Below are positions 8,459 to 18,686 of a DNA stretch of 64,000 nucleotides, piece after piece. The stretch covers positions 1 to 64,000 of the forward strand of contig NZ_PUGE01000001.1 in assembly GCF_002967075.1 (NCBI RefSeq), read 5' to 3'. Below the pieces are notes generated by a model. The model was not told where the DNA came from, made no database searches, and was given only the letters and a program-made list of their open reading frames with translations. Source of the stretch: Corynebacterium sp. J010B-136 (GTDB taxonomy: Bacteria > Actinomycetota > Actinomycetes > Mycobacteriales > Mycobacteriaceae). Each line of letters begins with the position of its first letter. Within the stretch, counting starts at the first letter, position 1. Both the position numbers and the translations under genes were made by a program.

Positions 8459-11221
8459 ATGGCTGAAAAGGATGCCCTACAGGGCGATTCCAATTTCCCA
8501 CTCATTCGCGACGGCGTTGCCTCGTACCTGCACGACAGCGACCCAGAAGAAACTAATGAGTGGTTGGAATCGCTCGACGGCTTGCTGGATGAAACATCCA
8601 CCGAGCGGGCACGCTTTCTGATGCTGCGCCTCTTGGAGCGCGCAACCGCAAAGCGCGTGCCCCTTCCTTCACTCACGTCCACCGACTTTGTTAACACCAT
8701 CCCTACCACCATGGAACCAGAGTTCCCTGGTGATGAGGAACTGGAAAAGCGTTACCGTCGTTGGATCCGCTGGAACGCTGCGGTCATGGTGCACCGTGGA
8801 CAGCGTCCAGGCATTGGCGTCGGTGGACACATTTCCACCTACGCGGGTGCGGCACCGCTGTATGAAGTTGGCTTCAACCACTTCTTCCGCGGCAAAGACG
8901 ATCCATCAGGCGGCGACCAGGTCTTCTTCCAGGGCCACGCTTCCCCAGGTGTGTATGCACGTGCTTTCATGGAAGGCCGCTTGGACGAAAACGACCTCGA
9001 CGGCTTCCGTCAGGAAGTCTCCCGCGGTCCAGGCAACGGTCTGCCTTCCTACCCTCACCCACATGGCATGGAATGGTTCTGGGAATTCCCAACCGTATCC
9101 ATGGGCTTGGGCCCAATCAACGCTATCTACCAGGCACGCTTTAACAAGTACCTGGAGATGCGTGGCATCAAGGACACCTCCGACCAGCACGTCTGGGCAT
9201 TCTTGGGTGACGGTGAGATGGATGAGCCAGAATCTCGTGGCGCTATTCACCAGGCAACGCTCTATGAGCTGGACAACCTGACCTTTGTCATTAACTGTAA
9301 CTTGCAGCGTCTTGACGGCCCTGTCCGTGGTAACACCCAGATCATCCAGGAGCTGGAGTCCTTCTTCCGCGGCGCTGGCTGGGACGTCACCAAGATCGTT
9401 TGGGGTCGCGCATGGGACAAGCTTCTCGAAGCAGACAAGGATGGCGCACTTGTCCACATCATGAACACCACTTCTGATGGTGACTACCAGACCTTCAAGG
9501 CCAACGACGGCGCTTATGTGCGCAAGGAGTTCTTCGGCCGCGATGAGCGCACCTTGAAGCTGGTTGAAGACATGACCGATGACGAGATTTGGGCGCTGCG
9601 CCGTGGTGGTCACGACTACCGCAAGATTTACGCTGCCTACAACCACGTCATGGAAAACAAGGGCACCGGCAAGCCAACCGTCATCTTGGCCTTTACCATT
9701 AAGGGCTACGGTCTGGGCCACAACTTCGAGGGCCGCAACGCGACCCACCAGATGAAGAAGCTGACCCTGGAAGACCTCAAGAGCTTCCGCGATAAGCAGG
9801 GCATTCCAATCTCCGATGAGGATTTGGAGAAGGACCCAGCGGTTCCTCCGTACTACCACCCTGGCAATGATGCACCAGAAATTAAGTACATGCTGGAACG
9901 TCGTAAAGAGCTCGGCGGCTTCCTGCCGGAGCGTCGTGTTAACTTCACTCCGTTGAAGGCGCCAAGCATCGATAAGCTCAAGAGCGTTCGCAAGGGCTCC
10001 GGTAAGCAAGAAGTTGCTACCACCATGGCTTTGGTTCGTACCTTCAAGGAAGTCATGCGCGATAAGGAACTGGGCAAGCGCGTAGTTCCAATCATCCCGG
10101 ATGAGGCTCGTACCTTCGGTATGGACTCCTGGTTCCCAACCCTGAAGATTTGGAACCCACGTGGCCAAAACTACGTGCCAGTAGACCACGACTTGATGCT
10201 CAGCTACCGCGAGGCAACCGATGGCCAGATCATGCACGAAGGCATTTCGGAAGCTGGAGCTGTTGCATCGTTCACCGCGGCAGCAACCTCATATGCCACC
10301 CACGGTGAGCCAATGATTCCGCTGTACATTTTCTACTCGATGTTCGGTTTCCAGCGCACCGGCGACGCATTCTGGGCAGCTGCTGACCAGATGGCACGTG
10401 GCTTCATCATTGGTGCAACCGCCGGCCGCACCACCCTGACCGGTGAGGGCCTGCAGCACATGGATGGCCACTCCCCTGTCTTGGCGTCGACTAACCCTTC
10501 GGTTCTGCAATACGACCCAGCCTTCGGCTACGAGATTGCGCACCTGGTTACCCGCGGTATTGACCGTATGTACGGTGAAAATGGCGAGAGCGTCATGTAC
10601 TACATCACCGTCTACAACGAGCCTGTGCACCAGCCAGCCGAACCAGAGAACTTGGATGTTGAAGGTCTGCACCGCGGCATCTACCAGTTCAACACCGTCG
10701 GCAATGGCGACTTGGAAGCCAACATCTTGGCCTCCGGCGTTGGCGTCCACGAGTCCCTGCGCGCGCAGAAGATTCTGGATGAGGAATACGGTGTGAAGAC
10801 TAACCTCTTCTCTGTCACTTCTTGGGTGGAGCTGGCGCGTGAAGGCAAGCGCTTGAACAAGGAAGCTTTGCAGCACGGCACTGAGCCAGCAAAGCCATTT
10901 GTCACCAAGCAGCTGGAAAATGTCGAAGGCCCGTTCGTCGGCGTTTCCGACTTCGTCTCCGACCTGCACGAGCAGATTCGTCCGTATGTCCCTGGCACCT
11001 ATGTTGCTTTGGGTACCGACGGCTTCGGCTTCGCCGATACCCGCGCTGCGGCTCGTCGTTTCTTCAATTCGGATGCTGAGTCTGTGGTTGTTGCTGTGCT
11101 GGAAGGCCTGGCTCGCGATGGCAAGGTAGAGCGTTCAGTAGTTGAAAAGGCTGCTAAGGACCTCAAGATCGATGACCCAACCGCAACGGTCGATACCACC
11201 GAGGCTCCTGGCATCGACTAA
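8459..11221 (+). CDS. aceE: Pyruvate dehydrogenase E1 component
   Basis: A 920-residue homodimeric-type E1 that decarboxylates pyruvate with thiamine diphosphate and acetylates the E2 lipoyl domain, feeding acetyl-CoA into the TCA cycle. The ThDP/Mg motif [10 protein letters not shown] near residue 240 followed by [12 protein letters not shown] is clear, as are [15 protein letters not shown] and the pyrimidine-domain region [11 protein letters not shown]. The frame is open from 8348, but the ATG at 8459 ([13 protein letters not shown]) has an AGGAGG site eight bases upstream and gives the usual corynebacterial length. The thiamine operon that supplies its cofactor lies directly downstream on the other strand. 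No E2 or E3 gene is adjacent, as is usual in corynebacteria. Confidence 0.97.
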   Translation: MAEKDALQGDSNFPLIRDGVASYLHDSDPEETNEWLESLDGLLDETSTERARFLMLRLLERATAKRVPLPSLTSTDFVNTIPTTMEPEFPGDEELEKRYRRWIRWNAAVMVHRGQRPGIGVGGHISTYAGAAPLYEVGFNHFFRGKDDPSGGDQVFFQGHASPGVYARAFMEGRLDENDLDGFRQEVSRGPGNGLPSYPHPHGMEWFWEFPTVSMGLGPINAIYQARFNKYLEMRGIKDTSDQHVWAFLGDGEMDEPESRGAIHQATLYELDNLTFVINCNLQRLDGPVRGNTQIIQELESFFRGAGWDVTKIVWGRAWDKLLEADKDGALVHIMNTTSDGDYQTFKANDGAYVRKEFFGRDERTLKLVEDMTDDEIWALRRGGHDYRKIYAAYNHVMENKGTGKPTVILAFTIKGYGLGHNFEGRNATHQMKKLTLEDLKSFRDKQGIPISDEDLEKDPAVPPYYHPGNDAPEIKYMLERRKELGGFLPERRVNFTPLKAPSIDKLKSVRKGSGKQEVATTMALVRTFKEVMRDKELGKRVVPIIPDEARTFGMDSWFPTLKIWNPRGQNYVPVDHDLMLSYREATDGQIMHEGISEAGAVASFTAAATSYATHGEPMIPLYIFYSMFGFQRTGDAFWAAADQMARGFIIGATAGRTTLTGEGLQHMDGHSPVLASTNPSVLQYDPAFGYEIAHLVTRGIDRMYGENGESVMYYITVYNEPVHQPAEPENLDVEGLHRGIYQFNTVGNGDLEANILASGVGVHESLRAQKILDEEYGVKTNLFSVTSWVELAREGKRLNKEALQHGTEPAKPFVTKQLENVEGPFVGVSDFVSDLHEQIRPYVPGTYVALGTDGFGFADTRAAARRFFNSDAESVVVAVLEGLARDGKVERSVVEKAAKDLKIDDPTATVDTTEAPGID

Positions 11222-11280
11222 GGCTCTCATATTCGACACGATAGTCCCTCGTGGCTGCTGCACAGTCGTCGAATAGTGAA

Positions 11281-11319
11281 AAAGTGCCTGTGCTTCTCCT
11301 TTAGAAGCACAGGCACTTT
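11281..11319. terminator. Strong rho-independent terminator after aceE
   Basis: A perfect 17-bp stem (left arm 11281-11297 starting AAAGTGCCTG, right arm 11303-11319) with a 5-base loop, followed by GCTTTT. A-rich sequence precedes it, so it may also act in the opposite direction. Confidence 0.9.
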
Positions 11320-11558
11320 GCTTTTCGCTGTACGACGGAATTTTAAATATCAACGCCAAGGCTTTGTCTACCGGAGGTTCCGTCGGCCGGATATGCTCAC
11401 GCAAACTAACACTGCAATCGAATAGCTTTTCCGCCCAGAAAGCTTGCTCTATAGTTGTGAAAATAATTGAAAACTAAGAACCGGGGCCGCCTCACCGTGC
11501 TCGAAGGCCAACCAGCAACGCACTGGAGCTTCGATGACAACGCCTTATAGAACCGGCG
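11320..11558. other. Intergenic region between aceE terminator and thiF
   Basis: Together with the terminator this is a gene-free gap of 337 bases between two converging units. No gene, tRNA or convincing second hairpin was found; open frames here lack ribosome-binding sites and family resemblance. Confidence 0.5.
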
Positions 11559-12667
11559 CTATAGCCCGTTGACACCACCAGGCAGGCTTTCTAGAACAAT
11601 CCCGGCGCGCTGAGCAACCGCTTCGTAGCGTTCCACGAAGTTTTTGCTGCGTTGTCCGGCCGCGCAATAGACCAATACCTGGTTGTTTCCCAGCGTGGAG
11701 AAGAAATTAGCGACATCGTCATCTGCGTTAATCGCGCTCAATGGCAGCTTCTGCGTCGTGATATCTGCCGGCAAATCAGCCAGCATCACTTCATGCGGCT
11801 CGCGGATATCAACAACCGCGAATTCCCCCCGTCGCGCCTGGCTAAGCAATTCCGTAGCACGCGTTGTCACCGCGCAGGTTTGGCTCTCCTCTGCACCGTA
11901 GGTACTCAGTAGCTCAGTGGCCAAAGGCCGCTTCGGGTCAGCAGCTACTTTAAAGGTTCGCGTCGTCGGTGGAAAAGCATCATAGCTAAGCATTTCCCCC
12001 GGTTTCGTTGCGCCAATCCCGCTTAAGTATCCAATGGCATGGGTTGCCATCAGCGCACCCATCGTCGCTGTGGTCGCGCCAAGCACGCCGGCGGTCGCGC
12101 AATCGGGCACGGAGTTGGCATCAGGTTGTTCCGGAAAGAGGTCCCGCAGACCGACTCCGCGGAAGTTGGGCCCGGAGTGAAATAGCGCCAGGTCACCATG
12201 AAAGCGCAGCACCGTTGCCCAAATCAATGGCGTGCCGGTTATCTCCGCTGCATCAGCCACCAGGTATTTGGTGCTAAAAGAATCAGAGCCATCGAGTACC
12301 AGGTCAACAGAACCGACCAGCTCCACAGCGTTATCCGTAGTCAGCCGCTGGGCCGTAGCATTAACGGTAATACCAGGTTGAAGTTCTTCTAGGCGCTGCG
12401 CAGCAACCTCGACTTTCAGCTTGCCCACATCATCCGCGCTGAAAAGAATCTGGCGGTGGATATTGGTGATATCCACGGTGTCATCATCAATCACCGTTAT
12501 GGTGCCAACGCCTGCCGATGCCAAAGATTGCATCAGCGGACATCCCAACCCGCCTGCACCAATGACTAAAACATGCGCATTATGAAGGCGTTCTTGTTGT
12601 TCCAACCCAAATCCGGGAAGGGCCAAGTGCCTGGCGATGCGGCGTAGTTCATAATCAGGCAGGGCCA

Positions 12668-12668
<1 letters not shown>
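11559..12668 (-). CDS. thiF: ThiF-type adenylyltransferase fused to a rhodanese domain
   Basis: A 369-residue E1-like enzyme that adenylates the C-terminal glycine of ThiS for sulfur transfer in thiazole synthesis. The nucleotide fold shows VLVIGAGGLGCP, then DDDTVDITNIHRQ and the catalytic-cysteine region PDCATAGVLG near residue 187. No CxxC zinc pairs were seen. From about residue 275 a rhodanese domain follows (FAVVDIREPHEV, then VLVYCAAGQRSKNF), whose cysteine could deliver the sulfur as persulfide. The start is the ATG in TGATG, overlapping the thiG stop by one base; a GTG one codon upstream is possible. Last gene of the thi operon. A MoeB/MoeZ-like role is an alternative, but the context favours ThiF. 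Confidence 0.88.
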
Positions 12669-13453
<785 letters not shown>

Positions 13454-13651
13454 TTAGCCGCCTTGGACTGCGGTAAGCACGTCAACGACATCGCCGGACT
13501 GGATATCCCGGTTCCACTGTGAGCGTGGAACCACTGCCCCGCCCACAGCAACCGCTACGCCTTCATCGCTACCGATGCGCTCCTTTATAAACTGCTCGAT
13601 ACTCTGCGGCTGGGTTTCAACCATCTCGCCATTGAAATTAAAGGTAATCAC
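13454..13651 (-). CDS. thiS: Sulfur carrier protein ThiS
   Basis: A 65-residue ubiquitin-like protein ending in the diagnostic Gly-Gly (VLTAVQGG), which ThiF adenylates and converts to a thiocarboxylate. The beta-grasp pattern is visible (MITFNFNGEMVE, then VAVAVGGAVVPRSQW and IQSGDVVDVL). It lies between thiO and thiG, as in many actinobacterial thi operons. An AAGGAGA site precedes the ATG. Confidence 0.95.
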   Translation of the reverse strand: MITFNFNGEMVETQPQSIEQFIKERIGSDEGVAVAVGGAVVPRSQWNRDIQSGDVVDVLTAVQGG

Positions 13652-13672
13652 TAAAAAATCTCCTTGAAAAAA

Positions 13673-14806
13673 TTAGACGGTGATTGTGCTTGCTGCGTGC
13701 CGAAAGGGGTTACATGCCGCAACGCTTGTCGATGCCTCCTGACCGGTAGCGAGCTCCACCGCGGATTTCGCACCTAAAGCTGCCAGCAAAATGCCGTGGC
13801 GGAAATACCCAGTCGAGATAATCAGGCCCTCGCGTACCAAGCCCAAGTACGGCAAATCGTCTGGGGTGCCCGGGCGTGCGCCGCAAGTGGCTTCTAGAAA
13901 TTCGGTTTCTTCTACTCCCGGTACCACGCGAATGGCATCACGCAGAAGGTCATGAATGGCCGAGGTGCGTGGGTGCGGCGAATCTTCGCGGCTGGTGGCG
14001 CCGATGGTGACGGTGCCATCATCACGCGGGATGACATAGATGGGCCTATCTTCCACGAACCCGCGGATAACGCGGTTGGTCAGCGGCTGCAGCGCTTCCG
14101 GCACCCGCACGCGCAGAATATCGCCGTAGACAGGGCGCAGCTGCAAAGGATGCTCGCCGTCGAACCAGCCCGTGACTTTCGCGGCGCCCAAACCCGCAGA
14201 CAGAACTACTACTCCAGTTGGCTCAACTTCGACGCACTCACCTGATGCCAGTTCCACTGCCTGCGGCGAAATGGCTACGACCTTCTCGCGAATATGCCGG
14301 GCACCGCGAGAAAGCACTGCATCAAAAAGAGCGCGGGCAAACAGACGCGGGTCAAGTTGGTGGTCGCCATCGATTGCTGCAACTTTAGCGATACGCGGTG
14401 ACAACCCAGGTTCTAGCTGCCGTGCGTGCCGAGTCGTCAGCGGCTCAATGTCCAGGTCCGCTGCTTTCACGTACTCGATGAGCTCAGTGAGGTGCTGCCC
14501 GTCTGCCCTATCTGCACCGATAAGTAGCGTGCCTTCGGTGCGATAACCGGTGGGCAAATCCGTGTGCTGCGTGACGCGCTGAACGAGGTCGGGATAGAGC
14601 TGGGCAGATTCGCGCATGAGTGGCACGAGCTCATGCTGCTGATACTGCACCTCCGCTGTGGGTGCAAGCATGCCTCCGGCGTGATGCGTGGCTCCGGAAA
14701 TCGGATCGGGGTCAATGAGCGTGACCTCAAAGCCTGCTTCTTGGAATTCAAAGCAGGTCGCAAGCCCAATGATGCCGCCGCCGATAATTACTGCATGCCG
14801 GGTCAT
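13673..14806 (-). CDS. thiO: Glycine oxidase
   Basis: A 377-residue FAD-dependent oxidase that turns glycine into the dehydroglycine used by ThiG. The N-terminal dinucleotide fold is AVIIGGGIIGLATCFEFQEAG; the ATHHAGGMLAP segment, GVVVLSAGLGAAKV and the C-terminal ATCGARPGTPDDLPYLG and YFRHGILLA are typical of the D-amino-acid oxidase family. The start overlaps the thiE stop by four bases. Using ThiO rather than ThiH implies the aerobic route. Confidence 0.94.
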   Translation of the reverse strand: MTRHAVIIGGGIIGLATCFEFQEAGFEVTLIDPDPISGATHHAGGMLAPTAEVQYQQHELVPLMRESAQLYPDLVQRVTQHTDLPTGYRTEGTLLIGADRADGQHLTELIEYVKAADLDIEPLTTRHARQLEPGLSPRIAKVAAIDGDHQLDPRLFARALFDAVLSRGARHIREKVVAISPQAVELASGECVEVEPTGVVVLSAGLGAAKVTGWFDGEHPLQLRPVYGDILRVRVPEALQPLTNRVIRGFVEDRPIYVIPRDDGTVTIGATSREDSPHPRTSAIHDLLRDAIRVVPGVEETEFLEATCGARPGTPDDLPYLGLVREGLIISTGYFRHGILLAALGAKSAVELATGQEASTSVAACNPFRHAASTITV

Positions 14807-15495
14807 GCTCGCACCCCTAATGCTTGCGCTCCAATCTTGAAATCGGCAATTACTTGCTCGGCAACTTGCGTGGCTGAGCCGGCTTTATGTGCTTCGCTAA
14901 AAGCACGCACCATGGCCACACCCGCGATGCCGGTTGCAGCAAGGTCACGCACATCTGCCGGCTGGACGTCGCCAATGGCAACGATCGGCAGCTGCGAAAG
15001 TTCCACCAATTCCGGGTAGCCGGAAAGCCCAATAGGTTTGCGCCCGGAGTCTTTGGTCGGCGTGGGACGGAAAGGCCCAGCGCCGACGTAATCAATGATG
15101 CCGGCATAGGCATTGGCCTGCTGGATAAGCTCAGTTGTTCCCGTGGTCAGCCCAATAATCGCATCCGGTCCAAGCAGCTCGCGTACCGCGGCAACAGGGA
15201 TATCTTCTTGGCCAACGTGCACGCCGTGAATGGGAATACCGCGGCGCATTAAGATGGCGGCGATGTCGACGCGGTCATCGATAAGCGTCTTTGCATCTGG
15301 GTTCGCCTTGGCCACGGCAAGCGCTACTTTTTCCGCCAATCCCAGAAGCCGTGAGGCAACTATCGGTTTGGACCGGACTTGGATGACTCCAGCACCACCC
15401 GCGGCGGCGCTAGCAGCAGTAGCCACAATGTCATCGTCAGTGCCTGAGCCTGTAACGACATAGCAGCATAAATCAAGGTGGGCAGGATAGGTCAC
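14803..15495 (-). CDS. thiE: Thiamine-phosphate synthase
   Basis: A 230-residue TIM-barrel enzyme that couples HMP-pyrophosphate to thiazole phosphate. It shows GVIQVRSKP, TLIDDRVDIAA, HGVHVGQEDIPVAAVRELLG, and YVGAGPFRPTPTKDSG, which binds the pyrophosphate, then VAIGDVQPADV near the C-terminus. The GTG start at 15495 has a GAGG site six bases upstream, placed directly at the 3' edge of the TPP aptamer. That arrangement suggests translational control by ligand-dependent masking of the ribosome-binding site. First gene of the thi operon. Confidence 0.95.
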   Translation of the reverse strand: MTYPAHLDLCCYVVTGSGTDDDIVATAASAAAGGAGVIQVRSKPIVASRLLGLAEKVALAVAKANPDAKTLIDDRVDIAAILMRRGIPIHGVHVGQEDIPVAAVRELLGPDAIIGLTTGTTELIQQANAYAGIIDYVGAGPFRPTPTKDSGRKPIGLSGYPELVELSQLPIVAIGDVQPADVRDLAATGIAGVAMVRAFSEAHKAGSATQVAEQVIADFKIGAQALGVRA

Positions 15496-15502
15496 CGATG
15501 TC

Positions 15503-15597
15503 CTCGCTTCCTTCGACGGTATTAACCAACAGGTTCAAACGGTCCAACACAGCGTTAGTGTTCATCTCAGCCCAATGCTTTGGGCACCCGTTGAGGT
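15503..15597 (-). ncRNA. TPP riboswitch (thi box)
   Basis: On the minus strand the conserved thi-box elements occur in the right order: CGGGTGCC, GGGCTGAGAT (CTGAGA at 15565-15570), then TTTGAACCTG (15530-15539), TTAATACCG (15517-15525) and GAAGGAAG (15507-15514). It directly precedes thiE, with the ribosome-binding GAGG at 15502-15505. A TTGACA hexamer at 15631-15636 is a possible -35 box, but no matching -10 was identified. It should shut the operon down when thiamine diphosphate is plentiful. Confidence 0.93.
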
Positions 15598-15642
15598 AGT
15601 GGAAACCAGTCAAGCGCGCGAAACTAGTTTTGTCAACAAGAA

Positions 15643-16653
15643 TTAAGAAAGACGTGGTGAGACTTCAGCAATCACTTCATCTAAAGCCTGAGAGATTTGC
15701 TCCGGTTCTTCCAAAATCACCATGTGGCCAGAGCCATCGATGACTTTCAGATCACCTTTGCCCCACTTCGTGCAGATAAGCTCCGATTGGCTCATCGGCG
15801 TGACAATGTCCATCGAACCAATGACCGCTTGGCCGTGCAGCTTTTGCAACCGCTCTTGAGCAGCGAATTCTTCATGCTCAGTCAGGTCATCGAAGTAGCC
15901 GACGAAGCTTGCCAAAGGCGTATCCAGCAGCATGGCGGTGTGGAATTGCAGGCGCTCCATTTGCGGAAAACCTGCGACCAGAGCGGCAATCGTGGGCGCT
16001 AATACCTGGGCTACGGCAAAGCGAATGCGGTTAAACTTATCTGGCACGCGATCGATGGCTGAATATAACGCCTTCGCGAGCTTAGATTGCAGGATGCGCG
16101 TGATGCCTTTATCGGAGAAACGACGCATCGATGTCGAAATCAGCAAAGCCCCGGAGATGCGCTCGAAGATTTCTTGCGGTGCGCGGCGAATCAGATTCAG
16201 CGCAATCATCCCGCCCAAAGAGTGCCCGACCACAACAATGCGCCCGCCGTCTTTGGGCAAACGCTCCGAAATCACGGCGAGCACATCATCGGCCGCACCA
16301 TCAATCGTGCAGGATCTCGCGGGGACGCGGGAAGATAGGCCGTGGCCGCGGACATCGACAAGCAAACTGCGAACGTCAGTGCGCGAACGCAGATGCTCTA
16401 CCTGATCGCACCACGCCTCCGAAGACAGGCAATAACCGTGGATAAATACCACCGTGACATCAGCATTGGCATTGCCCACCTCAAACCATGCGATGTCCAC
16501 CCCGTCATTATCTACTTTCCCCTCGGCGTCCAGATTTCGCAGGCCAGGTGAAGTTTCATGATCATGCAAACGCTGGTGCACAAGGCGCTGCGCGGAACGG
16601 CTTTTCCGGCGCTGCCCGCGCAACCCAGCCGCAATCCTGTTTCGTTTATACAT
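15643..16653 (-). CDS. Alpha/beta-hydrolase fold protein
   Basis: A hydrolase of about 336 residues. The oxyanion region VVFIHGYCLSSEAW, the nucleophile elbow VVVGHSLGGMIAL and the C-terminal catalytic histidine region IDGSGHMVILEEPE form a full triad layout (Ser, an acid near MDIVTPMS, His). A basic N-terminal extension of about 40 residues precedes the fold, with no clear signal peptide. The frame is open to 16695, but that would overlap the divergent acyl carrier gene. ATGs at 16665 and 16653 are better; a TACAAT -10-like box at 16664-16669 favours 16653 and a leaderless message. Substrate unknown; an ester or lipid is likely given the neighbouring acyl carrier protein. Confidence 0.82.
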   Translation of the reverse strand: MYKRNRIAAGLRGQRRKSRSAQRLVHQRLHDHETSPGLRNLDAEGKVDNDGVDIAWFEVGNANADVTVVFIHGYCLSSEAWCDQVEHLRSRTDVRSLLVDVRGHGLSSRVPARSCTIDGAADDVLAVISERLPKDGGRIVVVGHSLGGMIALNLIRRAPQEIFERISGALLISTSMRRFSDKGITRILQSKLAKALYSAIDRVPDKFNRIRFAVAQVLAPTIAALVAGFPQMERLQFHTAMLLDTPLASFVGYFDDLTEHEEFAAQERLQKLHGQAVIGSMDIVTPMSQSELICTKWGKGDLKVIDGSGHMVILEEPEQISQALDEVIAEVSPRLS

Positions 16654-16687
16654 ATGGACATCCATTGTAGAAGCTAGACTTGAAGCC

Positions 16688-16981
16688 ATGTCCAATGACC
16701 TCAGTGCTCAATTACGCGCTCACCTGCAAGGCCAGCCGCAACAATCCACCGCCAAATCCGGGGTGCCAGAATATTTGGCGCTCATTTCTGAGATTACCGG
16801 GGAAGACACGGCAGAGCTTGTACCCGACCGCCGCTTGGCGGATGTGGGTTTAACCTCATTGAATATGATCGAATTTGCCGTGCGGGCCGAAGATCGTTTG
16901 GGCGTTCAATTTGAAGAATCCGATGCACAAGCGCTTGAAACGCTTGACGATGTAGCCAAATTTGTGGAGGCACACCAATGA
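16688..16981 (+). CDS. Acyl carrier protein
   Basis: A 97-residue carrier protein. The phosphopantetheine attachment site is S57 in LADVGLTSLNMIEF, matching the usual D-S-L context with Thr before Ser, followed by acidic helix II (RAEDRLGVQFEESD). The N-terminal 25 residues are an extra, probably disordered extension. It overlaps the next gene, a HAD phosphatase, by four bases (ATGA) and is divergent from an alpha/beta hydrolase. Since corynebacteria use type I fatty acid synthases, a free-standing carrier protein suggests a specialised acyl pathway or a general spare carrier. TAGACT just upstream of the ATG could be a -10 box for a leaderless transcript. Confidence 0.88.
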   Translation: MSNDLSAQLRAHLQGQPQQSTAKSGVPEYLALISEITGEDTAELVPDRRLADVGLTSLNMIEFAVRAEDRLGVQFEESDAQALETLDDVAKFVEAHQ

Positions 16982-17754
16982 TTTCTTACCTTTCTGACAT
17001 GGACGGCGTGCTCATCAAAGAAGGTGAGATGGTTCCCGGTGCAGATAGATTCCTGCAGACCTTAAAAGACAATGACATTAAGTTCATGGTGCTGACCAAT
17101 AACTCCATGGCGACCCCGCGGGACCTCTCCGCGCGGTTGAAGTCGCAGGGCTTAGATATTGCACCGGAGAAAATCTGGACCTCTGCGCTGGCGACGGCGA
17201 AGTTCCTATCCCAGCAATCCACCGGCCGCACTGCTTTTGTCATCGGCGAGTCCGGACTGACGACTGCGCTGCACGAGGAAGGCTGGATTCTTACGGATAA
17301 CGATCCTGAATTTGTAGTCTTAGGCGAAACGCGAACCTACTCTTTTGAGGCCATAACCACCGCGATCAACCTGATTCGGGGTGGCGCGCGCTTTATTGCA
17401 ACAAACCCCGACGTCACCGGCCCCGCCCCGCAAGGCGTTTTGCCCGCTACCGGTTCTGTTGCAGCGCTAATTACCGCGGCGACCAACCGCGAGCCTTATT
17501 ACGTGGGCAAACCCAACCCAGTGATGATGCGCTCGGCATTAAATAATATCGGCGTGCATTCAGAAAACACCGTCATGATTGGTGACCGCATGGACACCGA
17601 CGTCAAAGCTGGGCTTGAGGCTGGCATGCGCACGATTTTGGTACGCACCGGCATCATGACTGACGCGGCTATCTCCCGCTACCCTTTCCGCCCGACGCGC
17701 GTGCTGGATTCGGTAGCTGATTTGCCGGACCGCATTTTCGATCCTTTCGCTTAG
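16978..17754 (+). CDS. HAD-IIA family hydrolase (NagD-like)
   Basis: A 258-residue phosphatase of the haloacid dehalogenase superfamily. Motif I is DMDGVLIKEGEMVPGA (nucleophile D8, acid D10), motif II MVLTNNSM, motif III KPNPVMM (lysine), motif IV MIGDRMDTDVKAG. The insert between motifs II and III identifies the IIA/NagD subgroup, whose members dephosphorylate nucleoside monophosphates or sugar phosphates. Translationally coupled to the acyl carrier protein (ATGA overlap), so phosphopantetheine-related or acyl-phosphate substrates are conceivable, but not shown. Its stop overlaps the convergent downstream gene by four bases. Confidence 0.9.
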   Translation: MISYLSDMDGVLIKEGEMVPGADRFLQTLKDNDIKFMVLTNNSMATPRDLSARLKSQGLDIAPEKIWTSALATAKFLSQQSTGRTAFVIGESGLTTALHEEGWILTDNDPEFVVLGETRTYSFEAITTAINLIRGGARFIATNPDVTGPAPQGVLPATGSVAALITAATNREPYYVGKPNPVMMRSALNNIGVHSENTVMIGDRMDTDVKAGLEAGMRTILVRTGIMTDAAISRYPFRPTRVLDSVADLPDRIFDPFA

Positions 17755-18263
17755 GCCGCATCCACGCGCGCGCTAAAGCCGAATTCTTCGGCCAAGGTAG
17801 CCACCACGCTGTTAAGCGCGCGCAGCTCATGCGCCGTGCCAGTGATTACCTGGCGGCAGCCCACGCACTTTTCGGCGCGCGGTTGTGGCAGCTCCACGCC
17901 TGGAAACGCGGCCAGGGTCGCTAGGTCATCATCAAAACCAGTATCGCGGTACCAGCGCGTGCACCACTGCGCGGTCAAAGGATCATCGCCTGGCACGACG
18001 TACTCACTTGGCGTGGAAATGCACTGCACCATGGCGCGCTCAATTGCCGGGCGCAGGCGCGTGGGCATGCCACTGACGCGCAACACCGCGGTTTGCACGT
18101 CCAAGCTTTGATCGCGCTTCCCCTCCGCGATCAAAGTGTCTAGCGCAGAGCTGGAAGCACCAGAGGTCTGCGCCGATTGTGCCGCGAAGGCCCAAGCGTT
18201 TTCAGCATGCATGTCATGCTGGGTTATGTAATTGGCCTGAGCAAAGTCTGTTGCTGTTGACAC
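17751..18263 (-). CDS. Conserved hypothetical protein with a CxxC pair
   Basis: A 170-residue soluble protein of unknown function. It is mostly helical, with a CVGC motif near residue 137 (EKCVGCRQVITGTAHEL) and two further cysteines (AMVQCIS and AQWCTRWYR) that could form a metal site. The frame opens at 18302, but a GTG at 18263 has an AAGGAG site eight bases upstream and is the likely start. It converges with the HAD gene, overlapping it by four bases. Confidence 0.6.
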   Translation of the reverse strand: MSTATDFAQANYITQHDMHAENAWAFAAQSAQTSGASSSALDTLIAEGKRDQSLDVQTAVLRVSGMPTRLRPAIERAMVQCISTPSEYVVPGDDPLTAQWCTRWYRDTGFDDDLATLAAFPGVELPQPRAEKCVGCRQVITGTAHELRALNSVVATLAEEFGFSARVDAA

Positions 18264-18686
18264 GTGCCGAATCTCCTTACGGCAATAGGGCGCCACCGCC
18301 ATAGCCCTACTGTGTCTGCGGATCGTTAAAAACAGACACCTTGGAAACCACGGCGTTAATGCGACGCAAGACGAGCTTCGTCTTCCCCTACGAGCTCATA
18401 TACGTTCACAGCGAAGAAGAAATTTAAACAACCCGACACCAGCCGCGGCTGAGCTTGTTTGTGCTCAACATCAGTTACTATCAGTCACTTAGAATTACTT
18501 CGTGCTCTAACGCATTGTCGCCCCACTTGCGTCACACCGGCAACCCTCAACAACCGGTTTAACCCCCACTTATTAAAGTTAAAGTTCAGGTTAAGGATTG
18601 CCACCGCAATGACCGTAGCGATGGCCGTTGCGGTTGCTGCTAGGCATTAATAACTGGGCATTAATTGCTGGGCGAAAATCTCAGCT
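18264..18686. other. Gene-free region
   Basis: About 420 bases between the CxxC protein gene and the serine hydrolase gene, both read on the minus strand. A tiny plus-strand frame at 18610-18651 encodes an alanine/valine-rich 13-mer, but no gene follows it. No RNA gene or good hairpin was recognised. Confidence 0.5.

Noticed and set aside
8906..10237. 443-codon frame antisense to aceE
   Set aside because: Shadow of the GC-rich aceE codons; no motif or start signal.
18610..18651. Alanine/valine-rich 13-residue frame resembling an attenuator leader peptide
   Set aside because: No biosynthetic gene follows on the same strand and no terminator/antiterminator pair was seen.
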